DNA from: Candidatus Cloacimonadota bacterium
GTDB taxonomy: Bacteria; Cloacimonadota; Cloacimonadia; Cloacimonadales; TCS61
Direction of reading: 5' to 3'
Assembly: GCA_021735645.1 (NCBI GenBank)
Contig: JAIPGP010000021.1
Coordinates: forward strand, 1-44,358
Length of the DNA stretch: 44,358 bases
Below, piece by piece: positions 33,280 to 42,453 of this stretch; position 1 is the first letter of the stretch, and each line of letters starts with the position of its first letter. Position numbers and translations under genes: made by a program. The notes beneath the pieces were generated by a model. The model made no database searches. It was not told where the DNA came from and saw only the letters and a list, made by a program, of their open reading frames with translations.

Positions 33280-35291
33280 TGAACGACGAAAAGAAAAACC
33301 AGGATAAAGAACGGAAAAGCGAAGGACAAAAGCCCTATAGCCGTTTTCAGACTCCGAGAAATTATACATTTATTATTGTGATGATATTATTTCTGATCGT
33401 GATGTACCAGATGTATAAAACAAGTGGAACGCAGGTGAAAAACATAAGTTTTTCAGAATTAATGAGCAAGGCACAGGTTGGTGAAATTGTAGAAGTCTCA
33501 TTTTCTGATAAAGATATCAGGGCAGTAGATACTGCTAAGCAGGTATATACAACTTATTTACCCTTTAGAGACCCGCAGGTGGTTTGGAAGTTTAATGATT
33601 TAGGCATAAATATAGTCTCAAATAAACCTTCCCGGATGCTGGAAATCGTCGGGGCATGGCTGCCGTTTTTGATTTTTATCGGACTCTGGTTCTTTATGAT
33701 GCGTGGTATGCGGGGTGGCTCAGGACAGGTATTCAGCTTTGGCAAGAGCCGGGCAAAACTGGCAGATGGAGCAAAATCACAGATAACTTTCGCTGATGTA
33801 GCTGGCGTGGATGAAGCCAAGGAAGAGCTGGAAGAAATCGTAGCCTATCTGAAAGCACCTGAGAAATTTCAACGTCTGGGCGGCAGAATACCGCGTGGCG
33901 TATTGCTGGTAGGCAGACCGGGAACCGGTAAGACAATGCTGGCAAAAGCAGTAGCCGGCGAAGCCAAAGTTCCCTTCTATAGCATTTCCGGTTCTGATTT
34001 CGTTGAGATGTTCGTGGGTGTGGGAGCTTCCAGAGTTAGAGATATGTTTGTAGAAGCAAAAAAGAATTCTCCCTGTATTGTTTTTATCGATGAAATTGAT
34101 GCTGTGGGCAGATCACGCGGGGCTGGTCTGGGTGGAGGTCATGATGAACGTGAGCAGACCTTGAACCAGTTGCTGGTGGAAATGGATGGCTTTGATGCTA
34201 ATGATGCCGTGATCATTATTGCTGCTACAAATAGACCAGACGTCCTGGATTCTGCCTTATTAAGACCCGGAAGATTTGATCGCCAGGTTGTGGTTGATCT
34301 GCCAGATATAAAAGGTAGAGAAGCAATCCTGCGGGTGCATTCCCAAAAACTGCCCTTAGACAAAGATACCAGTCTGGCAATTATCGCACGGGGTACTCCC
34401 GGATTCAGCGGAGCAGACCTGGCAAACCTGGTGAATGAAGCAGCTCTGCTGGCAGCACGTAAGAATAAGAAAATTATCGAAATGGATGATTTTGAAGAAG
34501 CAAAAGATAAAGTTACTCTGGGTAAAGCACGGAAAAGCCGCGTGATATCTGATGAAGATAAATTGATAACTGCCTATCATGAAGTGGGTCACGTGCTCTG
34601 CTCTATTTTTCAGGAAAAAGCAGAACCTATTCATAAAGTTACTATCATACCCCGAGGATTCACTGGTGGAGCAACGCACTTTCTGGAAACAGAGAAAGCA
34701 CATTATTCCAGGGATTATCTGATTCAGATGCTGGTGGGGCTATATGGCGGTAGATGTGCTGAAGAAGTGATATTTGGCCATGACTGCGTTACTACAGGAG
34801 CTTCTAATGATATAGAACGGGCAACAGATATTGCTCGGCAAATGGTTACGAACTGGGGTATGAGTAATAAGATAGGACCTATGACGGTATCTAAGAAGGA
34901 AAGTCAGATATTCCTAGGAAAAGATTTAGGGTCTACGGAACATGTGAGCGAAGAAACAGCAAAAATGATAGATGAAGAAATACACAATTTTATCAATGAA
35001 GCTTTTCAGAAAGCACTTAAAATATTGACTGAGCGTAAAGAATTACTGATATCCATGTCAAAGGTGCTTATGGAAAAAGAAACCCTGTCTTCGCAGGATA
35101 TTTATAATCTTACACTTGCCAGTGTACCAAAAGCGGAGCAGGAAGCAGTGATGAAAAAATATCGTAAAGTAAAAGAAATGAGTATCGAGATAACTATACC
35201 AGATGTTAAACCAGAACCGGAAGAAGAACCAGAGCAACCAGTTCAGCCCAATGAGGATGAGATTGATGAGGATCAAGACACTGTGGAATAA
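33279..35291 (+). CDS. ftsH: ATP-dependent zinc metalloprotease FtsH
   Basis: Membrane-anchored AAA+ protease that degrades damaged or unassembled membrane proteins and some regulators. The 670-aa protein has a membrane segment near 29-46, a periplasmic domain, a second segment near 123-140, an AAA+ domain with Walker A GRPGTGKT (212-219), Walker [10 protein letters not shown] and the [11 protein letters not shown]-region motif, and a peptidase domain with HEVGH (434-438) and the third zinc ligand near D511. Two departures from the usual consensus are R for the first P in Walker A and V in place of A in HEAGH; the catalytic residues themselves are kept. The acidic tail ([20 protein letters not shown]) is long. 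The ATG at 33279 overlaps the hpt stop, with GAAGGAG 11 bp upstream. Confidence 0.96.
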   Translation: MNDEKKNQDKERKSEGQKPYSRFQTPRNYTFIIVMILFLIVMYQMYKTSGTQVKNISFSELMSKAQVGEIVEVSFSDKDIRAVDTAKQVYTTYLPFRDPQVVWKFNDLGINIVSNKPSRMLEIVGAWLPFLIFIGLWFFMMRGMRGGSGQVFSFGKSRAKLADGAKSQITFADVAGVDEAKEELEEIVAYLKAPEKFQRLGGRIPRGVLLVGRPGTGKTMLAKAVAGEAKVPFYSISGSDFVEMFVGVGASRVRDMFVEAKKNSPCIVFIDEIDAVGRSRGAGLGGGHDEREQTLNQLLVEMDGFDANDAVIIIAATNRPDVLDSALLRPGRFDRQVVVDLPDIKGREAILRVHSQKLPLDKDTSLAIIARGTPGFSGADLANLVNEAALLAARKNKKIIEMDDFEEAKDKVTLGKARKSRVISDEDKLITAYHEVGHVLCSIFQEKAEPIHKVTIIPRGFTGGATHFLETEKAHYSRDYLIQMLVGLYGGRCAEEVIFGHDCVTTGASNDIERATDIARQMVTNWGMSNKIGPMTVSKKESQIFLGKDLGSTEHVSEETAKMIDEEIHNFINEAFQKALKILTERKELLISMSKVLMEKETLSSQDIYNLTLASVPKAEQEAVMKKYRKVKEMSIEITIPDVKPEPEEEPEQPVQPNEDEIDEDQDTVE

Positions 35292-35700
35292 GTATTTTGT
35301 AGATGATACAGATGATACTTTTATCCAGTTCTTTCGTTATTTATTCGTAGGCGGTTTTGCTGCTGTAGTCGATCTGGCAGCTTCCAGCATTGCAGTTCGG
35401 GTTTTTGGCATTTATGAAGTATATGCCATCGTAATATCCTTCATTCTGGGACTTTCTGTTAATTATATCCTGAGTTCGCTTTGGATATTCAGACATCGCA
35501 AAATTGAGAAACAGGGTTATGATTTCATTGCCTTTGCTATTATTGGAGTCGTGGGACTGCTGCTGAAAGCTGGAATCGTCTGGTTCCTTACCGAAGTGCA
35601 GCCTTTGATGATAGAATTCTCTAATTCTATCGCCATTGTACTGGTATTTATCTGGAATTTCCTGGCACGAAAATATTTGTTATATAATAAAAAGCAATAG
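35266..35700 (+). CDS. GtrA-like membrane protein
   Basis: A ~144-aa, four-helix inner-membrane protein of the GtrA family, linked to moving lipid-linked sugars or to surface polysaccharide synthesis. The motif FFRYLFVGGFAAVVDLAAS and the later VISFILGLSVNYILSSLWIF and KYLL endings are typical. The start is uncertain: in-frame ATGs lie at 35203, 35251, 35257 and 35266, all inside the 3' end of ftsH. I use 35266 because it gives the usual family length; no start has a strong ribosome site. The overlap with ftsH suggests coupled translation. Confidence 0.82.
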   Translation: MRIKTLWNKYFVDDTDDTFIQFFRYLFVGGFAAVVDLAASSIAVRVFGIYEVYAIVISFILGLSVNYILSSLWIFRHRKIEKQGYDFIAFAIIGVVGLLLKAGIVWFLTEVQPLMIEFSNSIAIVLVFIWNFLARKYLLYNKKQ

Positions 35701-35709
35701 GGAGAGATT

Positions 35710-37314
35710 GTGGAAACAAAAAGAAAAGCCATTATTATCGGGGCAGGACCCGCAGGATTAACTACTGCTTACGAACTATTGAAGCGGACTGATATTCAAC
35801 CTGTGATCTATGAAATGAGTGATGAGATCGGAGGAATTTCCCGCACAGTAAAGTATAAGGGAAACCGGATCGATATCGGGGGACACCGGTTCTTTTCCAA
35901 GTCTGACCGGGTTATGAACTGGTGGCAGAATATATTACCTCTGCAGGGAGCTCCCAGTCAGGATGATATAAAATTGAAACGTGATATCCCTCTATCCAAA
36001 AAACCTGGAGCACCTGATCCTGAAAAGGAAAACAAGGTTTTGCTCATCCGTAACCGGATTTCACGAATATTCTTTTTACGCCGCTTTTTCTCTTATCCTA
36101 TTTCGCTTAATATGGAGACTATCCTTAATCTGGGTATTATCCGCTGCATTAAGATTGGCATCACCTATTTCTGGATACGTCTCTTCCCCATCCGCCCGGA
36201 AAAATCGCTGGCGGATTTTTATATTAACCGCTTTGGAAAAGAACTTTATAATACTTTCTTTCGGGATTATACCACCAAGGTATGGGGCATCACGCCGGAT
36301 CATATCAGCCCTGAATGGGGTGCCCAGCGAGTGAAGGGACTTTCTATATCCAAAGCTATTCTGCATGCTGTCCGCTCTATCTTCAAAAAAGATACCTCAA
36401 TTGGGCAAAAAGGCACTGAAACATCGCTGATTGAGCAATTTACCTACCCGAAATATGGGCCTGGTCAAATGTGGGAAACTGTGGCAGAAATGGTGCAGAA
36501 AGATGGGGCTGAACTCTATATGAAAAAGAAATGTACCAGATTGCTCTATGAAGATGGTGAAATCAAGGGAATAGAAGTCACCGATACTGAAAGTGGTGAA
36601 AAGGAAATAGTTTCCGGCGATCTTTATTTTTCTACTATGCCGGTGAAAGACCTGATCCTGGACATGGGAAGCAATGTTCCTGCTAAAGCCAAAGAAGTAG
36701 CAGAGGGACTTATCTATCGTGATTTCATTACAGTGGGCTTACTGCTTAAAAAACTGAAAGTGAAAAATGTCAGCACTTTTAAAACCGTTAATGATATCGT
36801 GCCGGATAACTGGATATATATCCAGGAGCGTGATGTGATCGTGGGTCGAGTGCAGGTCTTCAATAACTGGAGTCCCTATCTGGTGGCAGATGAGAATAAC
36901 GTCTGGCTGGGACTGGAATATTTCCTGAATGACACGGATGACATGTGGAGCTGGGAAGATAAGAAGATGGCACAACTGGGAATTGATGAGATGGTGAAAA
37001 TAGACATCATTGACCGGGAAGATGTTCTGGACTCGGTAGTCATTCGCACTCCCAAGACCTATCCCGCCTATTTTGGCAGCTATGACAAATTTGAACATAT
37101 CCGCGAATTCGTGGATGGGATTGATAACCTTTATATGGTGGGACGTAATGGGCTGCATCGTTATAACAATCAGGACCATTCCATGCTCACTGCCATGACA
37201 GCAGTCGATAACATATCCAAAGGCATCAAAGACAAAACCAATATCTGGGAAGTGAATACCGAAACTGAATACCACGAAGCCAAACAGGGAATGAGTGAGA
37301 AACTCAAGAAATAA
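35710..37314 (+). CDS. FAD-dependent amine-oxidase / UGM-like oxidoreductase
   Basis: A 534-aa FAD protein of the protoporphyrinogen-oxidase/UDP-galactopyranose-mutase-like group. The N-terminal Rossmann motif [16 protein letters not shown] (7-22) is followed by [20 protein letters not shown] and the GGHRFFSK element. The C-terminal FAD motif lies near [16 protein letters not shown]. Genes of this type often sit with GtrA and glycosyltransferase genes, so a role in sugar or lipid-linked saccharide chemistry is likely, but the substrate cannot be read from the sequence; haem synthesis is unlikely. It starts with GTG at 35710, with GGAGAG (35701-35706) just upstream, 9 bp after the GtrA-like gene. 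Confidence 0.82.
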   Translation: METKRKAIIIGAGPAGLTTAYELLKRTDIQPVIYEMSDEIGGISRTVKYKGNRIDIGGHRFFSKSDRVMNWWQNILPLQGAPSQDDIKLKRDIPLSKKPGAPDPEKENKVLLIRNRISRIFFLRRFFSYPISLNMETILNLGIIRCIKIGITYFWIRLFPIRPEKSLADFYINRFGKELYNTFFRDYTTKVWGITPDHISPEWGAQRVKGLSISKAILHAVRSIFKKDTSIGQKGTETSLIEQFTYPKYGPGQMWETVAEMVQKDGAELYMKKKCTRLLYEDGEIKGIEVTDTESGEKEIVSGDLYFSTMPVKDLILDMGSNVPAKAKEVAEGLIYRDFITVGLLLKKLKVKNVSTFKTVNDIVPDNWIYIQERDVIVGRVQVFNNWSPYLVADENNVWLGLEYFLNDTDDMWSWEDKKMAQLGIDEMVKIDIIDREDVLDSVVIRTPKTYPAYFGSYDKFEHIREFVDGIDNLYMVGRNGLHRYNNQDHSMLTAMTAVDNISKGIKDKTNIWEVNTETEYHEAKQGMSEKLKK

Positions 37315-37332
37315 TAAAAGTTCAGGAAAATT

Positions 37333-37866
37333 ATGAATACAATGCACGGAACTACAATAATTGGCATAAAGCATAAAGGCAAAATTGCCATTGGCGGAGA
37401 TGGTCAGGTTACACTGGGTAACACCGTTATGAAAGCCACTGCCCGTAAGATCAGAAAACTGTATGAGGATAAAGTAGTGGTAGGCTTTGCCGGTGCTACT
37501 GCAGACGCCTTCACACTCACCGAAAATTTCGAAGCAAAACTGAAACAGTATAAAGGGAATCTGCTGCGTTCCGCAGTGGAACTTGCCAAAGAATGGCGCT
37601 CAGATAAAATGCTGCGCCACCTGGAAGCCATGATGATCGTAGCTGATAAAGAAAACCTGCTGGTGCTTACCGGGAATGGTGATGTGCTGGAACCTGATGA
37701 AGGCATTGTAGCGATTGGCTCAGGTGGAAATTATGCCCTGGCTGCCGCTAAAGCCCTGGTAAAATTCAGCGATCTGACTGCTAAAGATATTGCCAGAGAA
37801 GCTCTGCTGATTGCCTCCGGAATTTGCATATATACTAATGACTCGATCGTTGTAGAAGAAGTATAA
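37333..37866 (+). CDS. hslV: ATP-dependent protease subunit HslV
   Basis: Proteolytic subunit of the HslVU (ClpQY) complex, a two-ring hexamer with an N-terminal threonine nucleophile. The 177-aa protein reads MNTMHG then TTIIGI; Thr7 is the expected nucleophile after removal of the short leader. [44 protein letters not shown] and [13 protein letters not shown] match the family closely. AGGAAAA lies just upstream of the ATG at 37333; a second ATG at 37342 would give a 3-residue leader. hslU, normally adjacent, is absent: the next gene is an unrelated lipoprotein. It follows the FAD protein by 18 bp. Confidence 0.95.
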   Translation: MNTMHGTTIIGIKHKGKIAIGGDGQVTLGNTVMKATARKIRKLYEDKVVVGFAGATADAFTLTENFEAKLKQYKGNLLRSAVELAKEWRSDKMLRHLEAMMIVADKENLLVLTGNGDVLEPDEGIVAIGSGGNYALAAAKALVKFSDLTAKDIAREALLIASGICIYTNDSIVVEEV

Positions 37867-38078
37867 TGACCGAAAACGGGAATACCAGCTGTCCAGAATC
37901 GGAGCATCTTTTAATTCAGAGCTTATGGATATATCTTTTAAAAAAAATATATATGCGCCAAAATGCAATGACAGTGCTACTTTCACAACAATGTGCAAAT
38001 TTTATTTTTAAAATGGTATTTAAATTGCTTAATGAATAGCATTAAATTGATTATAAGTTTAATTGGAGGTAATTAATT

Positions 38079-39683
38079 ATGAAAAAGTTTTTTGTTTTGT
38101 TTTTTAGTCTGCAACTGATGTCTCTCGCACTATTAATGATCGGTTGCTCTACAAGTAATGACCCTGTCAATAATGACACCAAAGTTATGACTGATCTTGT
38201 TATTGCAGATGACTTCAATTTCACTACTCACAGAGATGTTGAAGTTAGTTTTCGCGCCTTCTATACGGGAGTCTTCTATATCTATGATCTGGAAGACAAT
38301 TTACTGAAAAAGGGACTTGTAAAAATTGATGAAGGATATCAGGGCACTGTCAGCATCCCGAATGATGTCAATGAAGTGAGATTAGCCTTTAGCGAAGTGG
38401 AAGATCTGGAAGCAATTTACCAGATTGTGAATAATGAGATAATCCATGATTTTTATCCGGAAACAGAAGAAGCAGATAGAGACGGAGAGCAACGCTGCTG
38501 CTGGGAAGACCAGATTTACCCTGTATTAGAATGCGTTGAAAGCTTAGGCGATGGAGTATATCTGGCTCACTTTGGCTATTTAAATGACTATGATGTCACT
38601 CAACAGATTCCGATTGGCTGGGATAATCGTTTCGAGAATACTTCTAATTGGGATATGGGGCAATACACTGTGTTTGATCCAGGACGCCATGAAAATGTAT
38701 TCACCGTGGAATTCACTGAGGATACTGGTTGGATTAGATGGAGATTAAGTGGAACCTTAGGTTATGGCTGCGCCACGGCAACTATAGAGTCTTATGAATG
38801 TCCCAGAGGCTATGGCGATGATGACGATTATGATGGGGTATTAGATGATGATGACGATTTCCCCGAAGACCCTACCAGAGCGTTCCGGAATTTCTATCCG
38901 GTTGCTGATGATAGCTTAGCAATGGGAACTCTTGCCTTTGAAGACAAATGGCCACATATGGGCGATTATGATTTCAATGACGTAATTCTCAACTATCGCT
39001 TTGAAACCGTAGATAATTCATCAGATTACCTTTACGAGGTATTTGGATATTTCTCCTTAAAGGCATCAGGTGCTGCTTATGAAAATGGCTTTGCTATTGA
39101 ATTACCATTTTTAGATGCTGAGATAGATATTCTCACCCTTACTCCCGAACTCGAGGGTTCATCTATTACCGATGGAGATGGCTCAAAGATCATTAAATTC
39201 TTTAGTAACGCTCTGGAAATCATGGGAAAACCGGAAAATAGCACCTTCGTGAATACTGATAGCAATGACCCCTATTTAAGCCCTGTAGAATTTGAGTTCT
39301 ATCTTAAATTAGTTGAGCCATTAGATGAAAGCACTCTGCCCTGGACTGTACCCTATAATCCATTTATCATAGTTGATCAGATAACTGGTAAAGAAGTTCA
39401 TCTGCCTGATATGCCTCCTACTATTTTAGCTGATCTCCTGCTCTTCGGTACCGGAGATGATACTTCTAATGCTGGCTCAAACAGGTATTATAAGACTGTT
39501 ACCAACCTGCCCTGGGCAATAAATCTTCCTGTAGAATGGACGTATCCCATTGAGAGAATTGCCATTATTGATGCCTATAACTACGTTGATGACTGGGCAG
39601 AAAGCAGTGGTTCTGTCTACAATGACTGGTATGAAAATACTGAAGGCTACATTGTAGAAGAGAAACTTTACCAGACTCCATAA
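38079..39683 (+). CDS. LruC-domain lipoprotein with TSP3-like calcium motif
   Basis: Predicted lipoprotein, 534 aa. The signal ends in MIGC with the acylated Cys at 23. An N-terminal domain (to about 240) includes the Cys-rich spot RCCWEDQIYPVLEC. A short acidic stretch near 245-267 (DYDGVLDDDDDFPEDPTRA) is a thrombospondin type-3-like calcium motif. The C-terminal half is the LruC domain (also called DUF4842), recognised by LAFEDKWPHMGDYDFNDVIL near 285-305. LruC-domain proteins occur in Leptospira and Bacteroidetes-like envelopes; function is not established. GGAGG lies 8 bp before the ATG. It seems monocistronic, with a hairpin after the stop. Confidence 0.88.
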   Translation: MKKFFVLFFSLQLMSLALLMIGCSTSNDPVNNDTKVMTDLVIADDFNFTTHRDVEVSFRAFYTGVFYIYDLEDNLLKKGLVKIDEGYQGTVSIPNDVNEVRLAFSEVEDLEAIYQIVNNEIIHDFYPETEEADRDGEQRCCWEDQIYPVLECVESLGDGVYLAHFGYLNDYDVTQQIPIGWDNRFENTSNWDMGQYTVFDPGRHENVFTVEFTEDTGWIRWRLSGTLGYGCATATIESYECPRGYGDDDDYDGVLDDDDDFPEDPTRAFRNFYPVADDSLAMGTLAFEDKWPHMGDYDFNDVILNYRFETVDNSSDYLYEVFGYFSLKASGAAYENGFAIELPFLDAEIDILTLTPELEGSSITDGDGSKIIKFFSNALEIMGKPENSTFVNTDSNDPYLSPVEFEFYLKLVEPLDESTLPWTVPYNPFIIVDQITGKEVHLPDMPPTILADLLLFGTGDDTSNAGSNRYYKTVTNLPWAINLPVEWTYPIERIAIIDAYNYVDDWAESSGSVYNDWYENTEGYIVEEKLYQTP

Positions 39684-39706
39684 ATAATAAATCTCACATA
39701 TATATC

Positions 39707-39750
39707 AAGGCTATATTCAGCGGCTTTTTCCGTGGATATAGCCTTTCTCT
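39707..39750 (+). terminator. Hairpin terminator after the LruC lipoprotein
   Basis: AAGGCTATAT (39707-39716) pairs with ATATAGCCTT (39736-39745) around a 19-nt loop and is followed by the pyrimidine-rich TCTCTTTG. It lies 23 bp past the stop. The loop is large and the T-run is broken, so strength is uncertain. Confidence 0.6.
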
Positions 39751-39936
39751 TTGCCTCAAAACTACTTATTTAACTAATATTTCCGACTTGAGCAAATTTA
39801 CTACAAAACAATAAATTCAGAACACCTGACCTCATTAAATGTAACAGATTGTGTTGCCATACATTTCAATATATTATCCCATTGTGCAGTACCTATTCGA
39901 TAATATTCTGTCACTTTTTGGCAGAAAAGATTTTCA

Positions 39937-40029
39937 ACCACTGACCGCACTGACTTCTCTGACGAAAATAATGCCAGAATAAATAGGTTCTTTTCTTACA
40001 TTGTCAGTGCTGTCCGTGACGTCCGTGGT
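39937..40029. repeat. 9-nt-period two-arm element, CACTGAC / GTCCGTG
   Basis: Left arm ACCACTGAC, CGCACTGAC, TTCTCTGAC starts at 39937, 39946 and 39955. Right arm GTCAGTGCT, GTCCGTGAC, GTCCGTGGT starts at 40003, 40012 and 40021. Both step by 9 nt, and the outermost units are complementary at 8 of 9 positions. The architecture matches the ATGGAC/GTCCAT elements with a different word. Confidence 0.88.
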
Positions 40030-40170
40030 TGATAATCTTTCAATTGGTTTCGGTTTATCCGAGTTAGGCTTTTGTAAAGAGTCGTATTCCTGATACAGGG
40101 ACAAGTGCAGTTGGATTTACCCATCACAGTTCACTGGTTAAATATTTATAATCATTTTGTAACTCTCTCT

Positions 40171-40204
40171 GCTACAAGTCCTCCGTAGCTTCAGCGTAGG
40201 AGGA
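40171..40204. repeat. Element with two mutually exclusive hairpins
   Basis: TCCTCC (40179-40184) can pair with GGAGGA (40199-40204), or GCTAC (40171-40175) can pair with GTAGC (40185-40189). The two stems enclose each other's strands, so only one can form fully at a time. Confidence 0.45.
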
Positions 40205-40761
40205 TGCCAGAAACTTGGTGCTATTTGTGAAATCCTACTGCATAAAGTGGGTTTAATGTGAATTTTTTCTTCAATTGTAGGTCTATTATCGTGATTCTCA
40301 TCTTTATATTTATCGCAAAGGCAGATTTTATGGATATTACCTAATCTGAACTTCCAGACTATTATAGATAGAAAAATGTAAGGAAATGTAAGGAAAATGT
40401 AAGATCATAACTCCCTGCAATAATATTAATTACAACAAAATATTACTCTTTTGGCGTTTTATGAAGATTACCCCTACTATTATATTATTAAAAAAATAAA
40501 AACATCTTTCTTCAATAATTTCTTCACTATTCACTCTTATATAACACATTACAGTTCTCAAATAAAATGTGACCCAAATGTAACGTCTTATTTTATTGTT
40601 TAGCATACTTTTAACTCATTAAATTACATTTTCGCCCATTTTTGCATATCCATACCCATTATTTTTAATATTTTTTTTTAGCAGTAGCCTTTGGTAAAAC
40701 TGAGTTAAAGATTATTGTAAATTGGGGTCATTTTAATATCTTTGAGGTCAGGTATTCTGAA

Positions 40762-40789
40762 TTTACAAAAAAAACACTTGCATTATGAA
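40762..40789 (+). promoter_or_regulatory. Candidate promoter of the DUF134-MFS-reductase operon
   Basis: TTTACA (40762-40767), a 16-bp spacer and TATGAA (40784-40789) lie 49 bp before the DUF134 start codon. An upstream in-frame ATG at 40785 falls inside this -10 box, which supports the later start at 40839. Confidence 0.4.
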
Positions 40790-40838
40790 CCTATGTGCAA
40801 AATATTGCTCTCTCAAGAAAATATTATTAGGAGGGTTA

Positions 40839-41297
40839 ATGCCCAGACCGCAAAAAGACAGAATTGTGGGGCAACCACCTGTTTATACAGAATTCAAGCC
40901 GGCAGGTGTCCGGCGTAAATCACTTGATACCATTATTCTCAGTATTGATGAATACGAAGCAATCCGCCTCACAGACTATCTGAATATGGAACATGCTCAA
41001 GCAGCAGAAGAGATGGAAATATCACGACCAACTTTTACGCGGCTCATAGAACAGGCAAGGCTCAAGCTGGCGCAATTCCTGATCGAAGGAAAATATCTCT
41101 CCATTGGTGGAGGAAATATACATTTTCGAGGAAATATTTATAAATGTCTGAATTGCAGCCACGTCTTTGAAGCTGATATGGAAAAGGTGATTACACATTG
41201 CCCCATCTGCAATTCAGACCAGATAACTGACCTTGCCAGCGAGTTTGGACACGGTAATTGCTGCCGGGAAAGGAACGATAATTCTACTGATGAATAA
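40839..41297 (+). CDS. DUF134/UPF0251 family DNA-binding protein
   Basis: A 152-aa protein of the DUF134 (UPF0251) family. The N-terminal MPRPQKDRIVG start, then LDTIILSIDEYEAIRLTDYL, and a helix-turn-helix (AAEEMEISRPTFTRLIEQAR, like sigma-70 region 4) are diagnostic. The C-terminal half adds a zinc-ribbon-like CLNC ... CPIC and a Cys-rich ending (GNCCRE), so metal or redox sensing is plausible but not proven. AGGAGG (40829-40834) is 4 bp before the ATG at 40839. The 3' end overlaps the MFS gene by 8 bp, making it a good candidate regulator of the operon it heads. Confidence 0.9.
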   Translation: MPRPQKDRIVGQPPVYTEFKPAGVRRKSLDTIILSIDEYEAIRLTDYLNMEHAQAAEEMEISRPTFTRLIEQARLKLAQFLIEGKYLSIGGGNIHFRGNIYKCLNCSHVFEADMEKVITHCPICNSDQITDLASEFGHGNCCRERNDNSTDE

Positions 41298-42453
41298 TCG
41301 GAAATTCAACCTCGGAAACGTACTTACAGTCTCTTTAGCACACCTCTTCCACGATGTGTATTCTTCATTTCTGGCACCTATACTACCTCTATTAATTCAT
41401 AAACTCGGGATCAGCGTGTTCCAAGCAGGATTGCTGGATATTATCCGCCAGATACCCAGTCTCATGAATCCGCTCCTGGGACTGATTGCCGATAAAGTGA
41501 GTGTACGCTACCTGATCATTATTGCTCCCGCCATCACGGCTGTTTCCATGAGCCTGCTGGGGATTGCTCCCACTTATACTATTATTGCCGTTCTCATATT
41601 CATGGCAGGTATTGGTGCCATGCTCTTTCACGTTCCTGCCCCTGTGATGATCAAGCAGGTTTCTGGAGATCGTATCGGTAAAGGTATGAGCTTCTATATG
41701 CTGGGCGGAGAACTGGCACGAACGCTGGGACCTCTGATAATCCTGGCTGCAATCTCACTTTGGGGTCTGGATGGCACCTGGCGTCTGGCTCCCTTTGGCG
41801 TGATAGCATCCACGATCCTTTTCTTCCGTCTGAGAAAAATTAAAGTTATAAAAACTGATAAAACAAGAAATGCAGTGGGAATTAGAACCACTTTACAAGG
41901 AATGACGCCCTTCTTCATTACGATAGCAGGTATCATATTTTTTCGGGCTGGGTTAAAGGCTGCCCTCACTATTTACCTGCCTACTTATCTCACCATGAAA
42001 GGCTCCAGCCTCTGGATAGCTGGGGCATCACTTTCCATACTGCAGCTTGCCGGAGCTGCCGGCACTTTTCTGGCTGGCTCTATTTCTGATAAGATCGGCA
42101 GAAAAAATGCTCTCCTGATCATTGCCATCATCAATCCGCTCTTTATGTGGCTATTCACCCATCTTCATGGCTGGTTAACTATTCCCATGCTGATCATAAA
42201 CGGTTTCTTTCTCTTTGGCAGCGGTCCGGTGCTCCTGGCAATGGTACATGATCACAATTCCCGGCACATGTCTTTGATCAATGGCATTTATATGACTATC
42301 AGCTTTGTCTTGAGTTCCATTATGATTATGTCTGTGGGATTTCTAACCGACAAGATTGGGCTGGATAACACTTATTCGATCATTACCTTCTTTGCCCTGG
42401 GCACTATCCCTTTTGTTCTCATTTTAAAAAATAATAAAGGAGTTGAAAAATGA
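41290..42453 (+). CDS. MFS transporter, fosmidomycin-resistance (Fsr) type
   Basis: A 387-aa inner-membrane transporter of the major facilitator superfamily with about 12 hydrophobic segments. The opening VLTVSLAHLFHDVYSSFLAPILPLLI and the following GLIADKVSVRYL resemble fosmidomycin-resistance-type MFS proteins. A second-half copy of the family loop reads GSISDKIGRKNAL, as expected. The ATG at 41290 lies inside the end of the DUF134 gene; an in-frame start at 41233 would overlap that gene further and is not typical of the family. Its stop overlaps the reductase start (ATGA). The substrate cannot be read; the drug named for the family need not be its natural cargo. Confidence 0.87.
   Translation: MNNRKFNLGNVLTVSLAHLFHDVYSSFLAPILPLLIHKLGISVFQAGLLDIIRQIPSLMNPLLGLIADKVSVRYLIIIAPAITAVSMSLLGIAPTYTIIAVLIFMAGIGAMLFHVPAPVMIKQVSGDRIGKGMSFYMLGGELARTLGPLIILAAISLWGLDGTWRLAPFGVIASTILFFRLRKIKVIKTDKTRNAVGIRTTLQGMTPFFITIAGIIFFRAGLKAALTIYLPTYLTMKGSSLWIAGASLSILQLAGAAGTFLAGSISDKIGRKNALLIIAIINPLFMWLFTHLHGWLTIPMLIINGFFLFGSGPVLLAMVHDHNSRHMSLINGIYMTISFVLSSIMIMSVGFLTDKIGLDNTYSIITFFALGTIPFVLILKNNKGVEK

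Larger units (their letters stand above)
39684..40838. other. Gene-free region of about 1.1 kb
   Basis: No gene is seen. From left to right it holds a terminator-like hairpin (39707-39745), a two-arm 9-nt-period element (39937-40029), a small element with two competing hairpins (40171-40204), a short ATGTAAGGAA direct repeat at 40376, 40386 and 40397, a very AT-rich stretch (about 40400-40700) and a candidate promoter for the DUF134 operon (40762-40789). Confidence 0.7.

Noticed and set aside
35710-37314. Protoporphyrinogen oxidase (haem synthesis)
   Set aside because: The FAD motifs fit, but the neighbours are GtrA-like and protease genes, there are no haem genes, and the GGHRFFSK element fits the UGM-like group better.
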